Shown in pieces: positions 34,631-43,353 of a stretch of 64,000 nt of DNA (position 1 is its first letter; each line of letters begins with the position of its first letter). The position numbers and the translations under genes were made by a program. Under the pieces are notes generated by a model, which was not told the DNA's origin, searched no databases, and saw nothing but the letters and a program-made list of their open reading frames with translations. The stretch spans positions 52,052 through 116,051 of the forward strand of contig JAAYPK010000035.1 of the NCBI GenBank assembly GCA_012519845.1, given 5' to 3'. This DNA is from Clostridiales bacterium. GTDB taxonomy: Bacteria; Bacillota; Clostridia; Clostridiales; Clostridiaceae.

Positions 34631-36049
34631 TTATAATTTTTCTATTTTAAGCATATTTGTTCCACCAGTTTGAGTTGTAGGCATACCGGCAGCAACAATA
34701 ATTGAATCATTTGGTTTTGCAAAATTATTATTTAGAGCAATTCTTCTAGATTCATTTAAGATTTCATCAGTAGTATTGAACATTTCACATTCTATTGGGA
34801 AAACACCAAAATTTAATGCTAAGCTTCTTCCAACTTCTTCATGAGGAGTGATTGCAACAATTGGGCACTTAGGTCTATATTTTGATATTAACCTTGCTGT
34901 TGCCCCACTTTTAGTAGCAGCAACAATTGCATTGGCATTTAGAAGTACAGAAGTTCTACAAGCTGAGTAGCTAATAGCGTCTGCATAATCACATAAAATA
35001 TCAAGAGAATTATCACTTTTAAAATGATCGTAACTTAAATTAGCTTCAGCTTCCATTGCAATTCTAGACATTGTTTTAGCAGCTTCTATTGGGAAATTAC
35101 CAGAAGCACTTTCTCCAGAAAGCATTATAGCATCTGTTCCATCAAATATGGCATTACAAACATCAGAAGCTTCAGCTCTTGTTGGCATGGAGTTTCTTAT
35201 CATTGAATCTAACATTTGAGTAGCAGTAATTACAATTTTGCCAGCATGATTACATTTCTTAATAATAGATTTTTGAATTATAGGAACTTTTTCAATAGGA
35301 ATTTCAACTCCCATGTCACCTCTAGCAACCATTACACCATCTGTTACCTCAATAATTGAATCAATATTATCAACGCCTTCTTGACTTTCTATTTTGGCAA
35401 TGATTTTAATGTTTTCACCATTATTATCTTTTAAGACTTTTCTTACTTCTAATATATCACTTGCTTTTCTAATAAAAGATGCTGCAATAAAATCAACTCC
35501 CATTTTGCATCCAAAAGCAATATCAGATTTATCTTTTTCTGTTATAGAAGGAAGTTTAATAGAAACACCAGGAACATTAACACCTTTATGATTTTTAATT
35601 ATGCCTCCAACTTGAACTGTGCATTTAATTTCTTTACCTATTATATTTACAATTTTAAATTTTAATAAACCATCGTCAACTAAAATAGTTCCACCAATTT
35701 CAACATCTTTATATAAAACATCGTAGGTTATAGAACAACGTGTTTCATCCCCTAATATTTCTTTATCGCAAAAGAAGGAAAAAGCTTGCCCTTTTTTCAA
35801 TTCAACTCCACCGTTAATAAAGTTATGAGTTCTTATTTTAGGACCTTTAATATCAAGAATTATTGCTGTTGAGGTATTTTTCTCTTTTCTTAATTCTTTA
35901 ATCATATCAATTTTTTCTTTGTGACTTTCATGATCACCATGGGAAAAATTTAGTCTTGCTGCACTCATACCAATATCAATAAATTTACTTAATGTTTCTT
36001 TATTATCACTTGCTGGACCTATTGTAAAAATCATTTTTGTTTTTTGCAT
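34631..36049 (-). CDS. pyk: Pyruvate kinase
   Basis: A 472-residue glycolytic enzyme making pyruvate and ATP from PEP and ADP. The N-terminal KMIFTIGPAS and ARLNFSHGDH, the active-site stretch MVARGDMGVEIP near residue 237, and TATQMLDSMIRN with PTRAEASDV are all present. It ends after the C-terminal allosteric domain and lacks the extra PEP-utiliser-like domain of Bacillus pyruvate kinase, so it is the short form. The mRNA has AAGGAGG before the ATG. It stands alone on the minus strand. Confidence 0.97.
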   Translation of the reverse strand: MQKTKMIFTIGPASDNKETLSKFIDIGMSAARLNFSHGDHESHKEKIDMIKELRKEKNTSTAIILDIKGPKIRTHNFINGGVELKKGQAFSFFCDKEILGDETRCSITYDVLYKDVEIGGTILVDDGLLKFKIVNIIGKEIKCTVQVGGIIKNHKGVNVPGVSIKLPSITEKDKSDIAFGCKMGVDFIAASFIRKASDILEVRKVLKDNNGENIKIIAKIESQEGVDNIDSIIEVTDGVMVARGDMGVEIPIEKVPIIQKSIIKKCNHAGKIVITATQMLDSMIRNSMPTRAEASDVCNAIFDGTDAIMLSGESASGNFPIEAAKTMSRIAMEAEANLSYDHFKSDNSLDILCDYADAISYSACRTSVLLNANAIVAATKSGATARLISKYRPKCPIVAITPHEEVGRSLALNFGVFPIECEMFNTTDEILNESRRIALNNNFAKPNDSIIVAAGMPTTQTGGTNMLKIEKL

Positions 36050-36173
36050 TCTTGCACCCTCCTTGTTTATATCTATGTTATATTATTTCTAAAATAAAAA
36101 AATATATATATGGAATACTAAAATTTATATTAGTATAATAGTACCATAGAAAAAGGTGAAAGGAAGAGTAATC

Positions 36174-37628
36174 ATGAAAAATTTACAAAATATTGAACCT
36201 TCAATAATTTTTAATAATTTTAGTAAAATATCAGAAATACCAAGAGGATCAGGAAATGAAAAAGGTATTAGTGATTTCTTAGTTAATTTTGCTAAAAAAC
36301 TAAATTTAGAAGTTATTCAAGATGAAGCATTAAATGTAATAATAAAAAAACCTGCTACTAAAGGTTATGAAAATGCGCCTACAGTAATTATACAAGGACA
36401 TATGGATATGGTATGTGAGAAGAATAATGAAACTATTCATGATTTTAATAAAGATCCTTTAAAACTTGTAGTAGATGGAGATAAAATATATGCAGAAGGA
36501 ACTACATTAGGGGCTGATGATGGTATAGCTGTAGCATATGCTATGGCATTACTTGAAGATAATAATATAGAACATCCAGCACTTGAAATTCTTTTGACTA
36601 CAGATGAAGAAACTGGAATGACAGGTGCAATTAATATAAGAAAAGAACATTTAAAAGGTGAGATACTAATAAACATCGATACTGAAGAAGAGGGATATTT
36701 ATTAGTAAGTTGTGCTGGAGGTATTAGAACCAGAAGTGCTATAAAATTAGAAAAAGAAAAAAAAGAAAAAAACGGATTGGAATATAAAATAAAAGTTAAG
36801 GGGCTAAAAGGTGGACATTCTGGAACAGATATAGATAAATGGAGAGGAAATTCTAATAAAATATTAGGAAGAATATTAAAAGAAATATTTTCAAAATTCG
36901 AATATAGATTAATTTCTATAAATGGTGGATCAAAGAATAATGCAATACCAAGGGAATCTGAAGGTATAATTTTTATTGATGAAAAATACAAAGATGTTTT
37001 AAAAGATACCGTTAATGAAATGAGTAATATTATAAAAAATGAATTAATAAATCAAGATCCAGGTTTAAATATTATTTTAGAAGAAAATATTTCAGATAAT
37101 AATGAAATAATATCATTAGATTGTACAAAGAGAATAATCAATTTATTATATTTATATCCAAACGGGGTTAATACAATGAGTACCACAATAGAAAATCTTA
37201 CTGAAAGTTCTACTAATTTAGGGATAGTTAAAACTTATAATGAAGAAATTGAATTTGATAGTGCAGTTAGAAGTTCTATTACTTCTTTAAAAAATGATAT
37301 AGTAAATAAAATAAAATCTACTACAGAAATATTAGGAGGAGAATTTTCAGCTAATGCAGGATATCCAGCTTGGGAATATAAAAAAGATTCAAAGGCAAGA
37401 GAAATATGTTTAAAAGTATATAAAGAAATGACTGGTGAAGATATGAAGGTATATGCTATTCATGCAGGAGTTGAATGTGGATTGTTCCAAGAAAAATTAG
37501 GTGCAATTGATATGGTAAGCTTTGGACCGGATATAAGAGATGCACATACTCCAGAAGAGAATCTATCAATATCTTCTACAAAAAGAGTTTGGGAATACTT
37601 ATTGGAAGTATTAAGGAATATCAAATAG
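36174..37628 (+). CDS. pepD: Aminoacyl-histidine dipeptidase (PepD, M20)
   Basis: A 484-residue cytosolic M20 metallopeptidase that hydrolyses Xaa-His and other dipeptides. Zinc ligands and catalytic acids are recognised in IIQGHMDMVCEK (about residue 76), LGADDGIAVAYA, TTDEETGMTG, NIDTEEEGYL and, at the C-terminus, DAHTPEEN. The lid domain insertion is present. The ATG at 36174 with AAAGGAAG is preferred to an in-frame GTG at 36156. TGGAAT-N17-TATAAT at 36111-36139 is a possible promoter. The gene is divergent from pyk. Confidence 0.93.
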   Translation: MKNLQNIEPSIIFNNFSKISEIPRGSGNEKGISDFLVNFAKKLNLEVIQDEALNVIIKKPATKGYENAPTVIIQGHMDMVCEKNNETIHDFNKDPLKLVVDGDKIYAEGTTLGADDGIAVAYAMALLEDNNIEHPALEILLTTDEETGMTGAINIRKEHLKGEILINIDTEEEGYLLVSCAGGIRTRSAIKLEKEKKEKNGLEYKIKVKGLKGGHSGTDIDKWRGNSNKILGRILKEIFSKFEYRLISINGGSKNNAIPRESEGIIFIDEKYKDVLKDTVNEMSNIIKNELINQDPGLNIILEENISDNNEIISLDCTKRIINLLYLYPNGVNTMSTTIENLTESSTNLGIVKTYNEEIEFDSAVRSSITSLKNDIVNKIKSTTEILGGEFSANAGYPAWEYKKDSKAREICLKVYKEMTGEDMKVYAIHAGVECGLFQEKLGAIDMVSFGPDIRDAHTPEENLSISSTKRVWEYLLEVLRNIK

Positions 37629-37703
37629 CATCTATCAGATAATAGTAATTATTGATTAATTCTTAGGGATTATATATAATATATTTAAGGAGCTGATATA
37701 GTA

Positions 37704-37883
37704 ATGGATATAAAAGAAAAAGTAATTAATTTATTAGAAACATCAGAAGAGCCATTAAAGGGAGGTCAAATTGCCGAAGCTTTAGGAGTGGATAAAAAAG
37801 ATGTTGATAAAGCAATTAAAAGTTTAAAAGAAGATGGAAAAATCATATCTCCCAAAAGATGTTTTTATTCCGTTGAAAAATAA
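37704..37883 (+). CDS. Small winged-helix DNA-binding protein
   Basis: A 59-residue open frame with the pattern of a stand-alone winged helix: MDIKEKVINLLETSEEPLKG, then a helix-turn-helix GGQIAEALGVDKKDVDKAIK, then a short wing KIISPKRCFYSVEK. It resembles the HTH found in MarR/GntR-like and archaeal-type small regulators, but no specific family is certain. AAGGAG at 37687-37692 is 11 bases before the ATG, somewhat far. It lies between pepD and gpmI, ends at its own terminator, and has coding-like composition. Its DNA target is unknown. Confidence 0.75.
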   Translation: MDIKEKVINLLETSEEPLKGGQIAEALGVDKKDVDKAIKSLKEDGKIISPKRCFYSVEK

Positions 37884-37909
37884 AAAAAGTCGCTAAGGCG
37901 ATTTTTTTT
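37884..37909 (+). terminator. Terminator after the winged-helix gene
   Basis: AAAAGTCGC pairs with GCGATTTT (one G-U) with a short loop, then a T-run. It starts directly after the stop codon. Confidence 0.8.
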
Positions 37910-38020
37910 ATAATAATGTTTACATAACTATGTGAATTTAATATTTTGTAGTATAATAAAGTCAATAAAAATTAAAATAATACTGTATGGTATTAAATTA
38001 TAGATATAATGGAGGAAATT

Positions 38021-39553
38021 ATGGCAAAGAAACCTGTAATGTTAATGATTTTAGATGGATTTGGAAATGCTCCAAAATCAGAAGGAAATGCTGTTGAGTT
38101 AGCTAAAAAACCTAACTTTGACAGATTAATTAAAGAATATCCACATACTACTTTAAATGCTAGTGGAATGGCAGTTGGACTTCCTGAAGGACAAATGGGA
38201 AATTCAGAAGTTGGACATTTAAACATTGGTGCAGGAAGAATAGTATATCAAGAATTAACAAGAATAACTAAATCTATTGAAGATAGAGATTTTTTTGAAA
38301 ATGAAGCATTATTAAAGGCAATGAAAAACGCTAAGGATAATAATAAGGCACTTCATTTATTAGGTTTATTATCAGATGGAGGAGTACATTCACATATAGA
38401 TCATTTAAAAGGATTACTTCAATTTGCTAAAGAGCAAGGATTACAAAAAGTATATATTCATGCATTTATGGATGGAAGAGATGTACCACCATCATCAGGA
38501 AAAGACTTCATTGTAAAAACAGAAGAAATGATAAAAGAAATTGGTGTTGGTGAAATAGCTACAATTAGTGGTAGATATTATGCGATGGATAGAGATAATA
38601 GATGGGAAAGAATTGAACTTGCATATAATGCATTAGTTTTAGGAAAAGGTGAAGAAGCTACAAGTGCAGTAGAAGCAATTGAAAAGTCTTATGCTGACAA
38701 TAAAACAGATGAATTTGTATTACCATGTGTAATAACTGAAAATGGTCATGCAAAAGCAACAATTAACAATGGAGATTCTGTAATATTCTTTAACTTTAGA
38801 CCAGATAGAGCAAGAGAAATTACAAGAGCTATAAATGATAAGACTTTTGATGGATTTAAGAGAGATACATTAGAATTAACATTTGTTACAATGACTCAAT
38901 ATGACAAAACTTTAGAAGGTGTTGAAGTAGCATTTAAACCTCAAACTTTAGTAAATACATTAGGAGAATATGTTTCTAGTCAAGGATTAAATCAATTAAG
39001 AATTGCTGAAACAGAAAAATATGCTCATGTTACTTTCTTCTTTAATGGTGGAGTTGAAAAGGAAAATGAAGGTGAAGATAGAGCACTTATTCCATCACCA
39101 AAGGTAGCAACATATGACCTTAAGCCAGAAATGTCTGCATATGAAGTAACAGATGAATTAATAAAAAGATTAGATTCTGATAAATATGATATGATAATAT
39201 TAAATTTTGCTAATCCTGATATGGTAGGGCATACTGGAATAATTGAGGCTGCTATAAAAGCAGTTGAAACAGTTGATGAATGTTTAGGAAAAGTAGTTAA
39301 TAAAGTTCTTGAAAAAGATGGGACTGTATTTATAACTGCTGACCATGGAAATGCAGAAACAATGGTTGACTTCTCAACAGGAAACCCATTTACAGCTCAT
39401 ACAACAAATAAGGTTCCATTCCTATGGGTATCTAATAATACAGATGGAAGAACTTTAAAAGAAGGTAAATTAGCTGATATAGCACCAACAATGCTTAATG
39501 TTTTAGGGTTAAATGTTCCAAATGAAATGACTGGAGAAAATTTAATTAAATAA
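38021..39553 (+). CDS. gpmI: Cofactor-independent phosphoglycerate mutase
   Basis: A 510-residue Mn-dependent glycolytic enzyme interconverting 3- and 2-phosphoglycerate. The first metal site [18 protein letters not shown] is at the N-terminus, the phosphoserine motif [15 protein letters not shown] has its Ser near residue 61, [11 protein letters not shown] follows, and the second metal site [12 protein letters not shown] is near residue 445. The enzyme is important in spores, where pH and Mn control its activity. The ATG at 38021 follows GGAGG. It is not linked here to gap, pgk or eno, and is a single-gene unit with its own terminator. Confidence 0.97.
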   Translation: MAKKPVMLMILDGFGNAPKSEGNAVELAKKPNFDRLIKEYPHTTLNASGMAVGLPEGQMGNSEVGHLNIGAGRIVYQELTRITKSIEDRDFFENEALLKAMKNAKDNNKALHLLGLLSDGGVHSHIDHLKGLLQFAKEQGLQKVYIHAFMDGRDVPPSSGKDFIVKTEEMIKEIGVGEIATISGRYYAMDRDNRWERIELAYNALVLGKGEEATSAVEAIEKSYADNKTDEFVLPCVITENGHAKATINNGDSVIFFNFRPDRAREITRAINDKTFDGFKRDTLELTFVTMTQYDKTLEGVEVAFKPQTLVNTLGEYVSSQGLNQLRIAETEKYAHVTFFFNGGVEKENEGEDRALIPSPKVATYDLKPEMSAYEVTDELIKRLDSDKYDMIILNFANPDMVGHTGIIEAAIKAVETVDECLGKVVNKVLEKDGTVFITADHGNAETMVDFSTGNPFTAHTTNKVPFLWVSNNTDGRTLKEGKLADIAPTMLNVLGLNVPNEMTGENLIK

Positions 39554-39570
39554 TAGTAAATATCAATAAT

Positions 39571-39619
39571 AAAGGTATATCTTGTTTTATAAAGAATAAT
39601 TCAAGATATATCTTTTTTT
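39571..39619 (+). terminator. Intrinsic terminator after gpmI
   Basis: AAGGTATATCTTG pairs with CAAGATATATCTT over a 17-base loop, then seven T. Confidence 0.9.
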
Positions 39620-39662
39620 CTATACATAATTACAAATAATTGAAATTATTGAAGGTAATGTA

Positions 39663-39691
39663 TTTACTTTTAAGAGTAAATTTATTACAAT
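39663..39691 (+). promoter_or_regulatory. Candidate promoter in the glycogen operon leader
   Basis: TTTACT at 39663-39668, a 17-base spacer, TACAAT at 39686-39691. The -35 lies in an inverted repeat ATTTACT-N6-AGTAAAT (39662-39681). The rest of the 217-base leader up to glgB is AT-rich; apart from the palindrome at 39750-39763 I see no riboswitch or 0A box in it. Confidence 0.4.
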
Positions 39692-39749
39692 TAAGTAGCG
39701 ATAAATAAAAATCCTAAAAAAGGAAAAAACAAAATAAATGCGATTTAGT

Positions 39750-39763
39750 TTACAAAAATGTAA
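39750..39763. promoter_or_regulatory. Palindrome TTACA-N4-TGTAA in the glycogen leader
   Basis: TTACA-AAAA-TGTAA lies 73 bases before glgB. A 15-of-16 matching copy lies before the ABC/two-component operon at 48161-48174. It looks like a shared operator. Confidence 0.45.
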
Positions 39764-39836
39764 TACAAATACAAAACTAATAGCGATATACTTATATTAA
39801 GGGATAGCATCATAGAAGGAGAGGTATTTTTAGGAG

Positions 39837-41870
39837 ATGAATAAGCAGGTAAATAAAATTAACAATAATTTAAAGATGGAGACAATAAAACAGAATTTAA
39901 ATGATAGCAGTAATATAAATGGTAATAAAAATACTGAAAGTAAAATAAAAGAAACTAGGAAAAAAACCTGTAAATCTAAAGATGATTTAAAAGTAAAAAT
40001 TAATTCATTTCATAATGGTACAAATTACGAAGCATATAAATTTATGGGAGCTCATAAGGTTACTGAAAACAACGTTGAAGGAATAAGGTTTACTACTTGG
40101 GCACCACATGCAAAAGCTATTTATGTTTCAGGTGATTTCAATTTATTTAAAGTTGAAAATAAGTATAAATTAAAGAAAATATCTAAAAATGGACTATGGA
40201 GCATTTTTATAAAAGATATTAAGCCTGGTACTAAATATAAATTTGTTGTAGAGGATAAAAATAATAAATTAACATATAAAAGTGATCCGTTTGCTTTTGA
40301 ATCTGAAGTAAGACCTAATAATGCTTCAATTATTAGTGAGGAAAAAAGGTTTAAATGGGAAGATACTTCTTTCATTACTAGGAGAAAAAGAAAAAATATT
40401 TATAACAATCCAATGAATATATATGAAGTACATTTGGGTTCTTGGAAAACAAAAGATAATAAGTTTATGACTTATGAAGAAATTAGTGAAATATTACCAG
40501 ATTATGTTGAGAAAATGGGGTATACACATGTTGAAATAATGCCTCTTGTTGAGCATCCTTTAGATGCCTCATGGGGTTATCAGGGAACAGGATATTATTC
40601 AGTTACTTCAAGATATGGAACAAAGGAAGGATTTAAGAAATTAGTTAATGAATTTCATAAAAAAAATATTAGTGTAATTTTAGACTGGGTACCTGGTCAT
40701 TTTTGTAGAGATGAACATGGATTATATATGTTTGATGGAACACCTACTTATGAATATCAAGAACGCTGGAGAGCAGATAATTCGGGATGGGGAACTTCAA
40801 ACTTTGACTTGGGTAAAGCTGAGGTGAAAAGCTTTTTAATATCAAATGCCCTATATTGGATTAACGAATTTCACATAGATGGATTAAGAGTAGATGCAGT
40901 ATCAAATATATTATATCTTGATTATGACAGAGGATATGGACAATGGAAGCCAAACAAATATGGTGGAAATGAAAACTATGAGGGAATCGATTTTATTAAA
41001 ACTTTAAATAAAGTAATATCTGAAAAATGTAAAAATATAATGATGATTGCAGAGGAATCAACTGCATGGCCAAATGTTTGTAGAGAAGAAGGATTAGGAT
41101 TTAATTTTAAATGGAATATGGGATGGATGAATGATGTATTAGAATACATTAAAATTGATCCTTTATTTAGAAAAGGTCATCATGGAAAATTAACCTTTGC
41201 TATGATGTACAATTACGCAGAAAATTATATTTTGCCAATTTCTCATGATGAGGTAGTTCATGGTAAGAAATCATTATTAAACAAAATGTTTGGTGATGAA
41301 TGGAACAGATTTGCTGGAGTAAGAACTTTCTTAGCATATATGATGTCACACCCAGGCAAGAAGTTAACTTTTATGGGTAATGAACTTGGGGTACCTATTG
41401 AATGGAGAGAATATGAAGAATTAGAATGGAACCTAGTTGAAGAATTTGACATGAATAAAAAACTTCAAAATTACGTAAAAGATTTAAATCTATTGTATAA
41501 AGAAAATAAAGCATTTTGGGAACTAGATTATGCACCAGAGGGATTCGAGTGGATAGATGCAGACAACAAAAATCAAAGTATTTTGGCTTTTATGAGAAAA
41601 GGAAAAAAAGAAGAAGATACTTTAATATTTGTAATTAATTTTACACCAGTTGTATATTTCGATTTTGATATTGGAGTTCCATATTTAAAAGATTATGTGG
41701 AAATATTTAATAGTGATGATAAGAAATATGGTGGTTCTGGACAAATTATAGGTGATGAAAAATTAGTGGCAAAAGATAAAAAGAAACATAATCAAAATTA
41801 TAGTTTGACAATTAAGGTCCCACCAATGGGAACACTAGTATTAGCTTTAGATAAGAGGAGGAAAAAATAA
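39837..41870 (+). CDS. glgB: 1,4-alpha-glucan branching enzyme
   Basis: A 677-residue GH13 enzyme that adds alpha-1,6 branches to glycogen. After a 65-residue Lys/Asn-rich extension comes a CBM48 domain (FTTWAPHAKAIYVSGDFN), then the catalytic barrel: DWVPGHFCRDEHGL, the nucleophile Asp in HIDGLRVDAVSN (about residue 351), the acid Glu in IMMIAEESTAW (about 405), and PISHDEVVHGK. The ATG is poorly placed: AGAAGGAGAGG is 12 bases away and a second AGGAG touches it. The N-terminal extension may be longer or shorter in reality. First gene of the glg operon. Confidence 0.95.
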   Translation: MNKQVNKINNNLKMETIKQNLNDSSNINGNKNTESKIKETRKKTCKSKDDLKVKINSFHNGTNYEAYKFMGAHKVTENNVEGIRFTTWAPHAKAIYVSGDFNLFKVENKYKLKKISKNGLWSIFIKDIKPGTKYKFVVEDKNNKLTYKSDPFAFESEVRPNNASIISEEKRFKWEDTSFITRRKRKNIYNNPMNIYEVHLGSWKTKDNKFMTYEEISEILPDYVEKMGYTHVEIMPLVEHPLDASWGYQGTGYYSVTSRYGTKEGFKKLVNEFHKKNISVILDWVPGHFCRDEHGLYMFDGTPTYEYQERWRADNSGWGTSNFDLGKAEVKSFLISNALYWINEFHIDGLRVDAVSNILYLDYDRGYGQWKPNKYGGNENYEGIDFIKTLNKVISEKCKNIMMIAEESTAWPNVCREEGLGFNFKWNMGWMNDVLEYIKIDPLFRKGHHGKLTFAMMYNYAENYILPISHDEVVHGKKSLLNKMFGDEWNRFAGVRTFLAYMMSHPGKKLTFMGNELGVPIEWREYEELEWNLVEEFDMNKKLQNYVKDLNLLYKENKAFWELDYAPEGFEWIDADNKNQSILAFMRKGKKEEDTLIFVINFTPVVYFDFDIGVPYLKDYVEIFNSDDKKYGGSGQIIGDEKLVAKDKKKHNQNYSLTIKVPPMGTLVLALDKRRKK

Positions 41871-43312
41871 TGAGAGTATTACTAGTTGCTTCTGAAGCAA
41901 GTCCTTTTATAAAATCAGGTGGACTTGGAGATGTAATGGGAGCATTACCTAAAGAATTAAGTAAAAATGGTCTTGAAGTTGCAGTTGTAATTCCTAAATA
42001 TAAAGGTATAAATTATGAACTTAAAAATAAATTAGAATTTCAAAAATGGTTTATGGTTGAGGTTGGATGGAGAAGAAAGTACTGTGGAGTTTTAAAGTAT
42101 TACCAAGATGGTGTAACTTATTACTTATTAGATAATGAAGCTTATTTTGATAGAGATGGGTTATATGGTTACTATGATGATGCAGAAAGATTTGCTTTTT
42201 TTGACAGAGCTGTATTAAAACTTCTAAGACAAATTGATTGGAGACCAGATGTAATACACTGTAATGACTGGCAGACAGGAATGATTCCTGTTTTGTTAAC
42301 TTTAGAATATGCTAAATATGATGAATTTTATAGAGGAATAAAAACTGTTTATTCAATTCATAACTTATTATTCCAAGGAGTATTTGATCCTAAAATATTA
42401 CCTGAATTATTTGGATATGATATGGAGCCATACTTAAATAAAAGTTTAGAATTTGATAAAGGCGTTAGCTTTATGAAAGGCGGAATAAATTATAGCGATA
42501 AAATTTCTACAGTAAGCTATACCTATGCAAATGAATTTAGAACCCCAGAATATGGTGAAAGATTAGATGGACTTTTAAGAGAGAGAGGCTATGCAATTAG
42601 AGGAATACTAAATGGAATTGATTATGAAGAATATAATCCTCAAACTGATCCATATATATATCATCAATTTGGAAGTGATCCTTATGAAGCTAAAAGAAAG
42701 AATAAAATACAGCTTCAAAAAGATTTAGGGTTATATCAAAAAGAAGATACGCCAATAATAGGACTTATTTCAAGACTAACAAGACAAAAAGGAATAGATT
42801 TAGTGTTATATATGATTGATAGATTACTATATGATAGAGATGTTCAATTTGTAGTTGTTGGAAATGGAGATAGAGATTACGAAGAAGCCTTTTGGAGATT
42901 AAAAGATAGGTGGGGAGATAAAATATCTACAAATATTAGATTTGATAATAATCTAGCCCATAAAGTTTATGCAGCAAGTGACCTATTTATGATGCCATCA
43001 AAATTTGAACCTTGTGGTTTAGGTCAATTAATAGCATTAAGGTATGGAACCATTCCAATAGTTAGGGAAACAGGTGGATTAAAGGATACTGTAGTACCTT
43101 ACAATGAATTCAATGGGATAGGAAACGGTTTTAGTTTTAGAAACTTTAATGGCGATGAATTATATAATATTACAGATTATGCTTTAAATATATATTGGGA
43201 TAAGTGGAAATGGAATGGAATAATAAATCAAGCAATGAATTCAAATAATAGCTGGGAAAAATCAGCAAGAGAATATGAGAAGCTTTATAAGGAAGCACTT
43301 TGTTGGTACTAA
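41870..43312 (+). CDS. glgA: Glycogen synthase (ADP-glucose)
   Basis: A 480-residue GT5 glycosyltransferase that extends glycogen chains from ADP-glucose. The N-terminal KSGGLGDVMGALPKEL holds the Lys of the ADP-glucose-binding KxGGL motif, HCNDWQTGMIPVLL and the C-terminal FEPCGLGQLIALRYG with RETGGLKDTV are conserved. Its ATG overlaps the glgB stop by one base (TAATG), with GAGGAGG upstream, so the two are translationally coupled. It completes the GlgC/D-GlgA-GlgB synthesis route. Confidence 0.98.
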   Translation: MRVLLVASEASPFIKSGGLGDVMGALPKELSKNGLEVAVVIPKYKGINYELKNKLEFQKWFMVEVGWRRKYCGVLKYYQDGVTYYLLDNEAYFDRDGLYGYYDDAERFAFFDRAVLKLLRQIDWRPDVIHCNDWQTGMIPVLLTLEYAKYDEFYRGIKTVYSIHNLLFQGVFDPKILPELFGYDMEPYLNKSLEFDKGVSFMKGGINYSDKISTVSYTYANEFRTPEYGERLDGLLRERGYAIRGILNGIDYEEYNPQTDPYIYHQFGSDPYEAKRKNKIQLQKDLGLYQKEDTPIIGLISRLTRQKGIDLVLYMIDRLLYDRDVQFVVVGNGDRDYEEAFWRLKDRWGDKISTNIRFDNNLAHKVYAASDLFMMPSKFEPCGLGQLIALRYGTIPIVRETGGLKDTVVPYNEFNGIGNGFSFRNFNGDELYNITDYALNIYWDKWKWNGIINQAMNSNNSWEKSAREYEKLYKEALCWY

Positions 43313-43353
43313 TAGATAAGAAAAAAGATAAACTATGATTGGGGGCAAACAAG

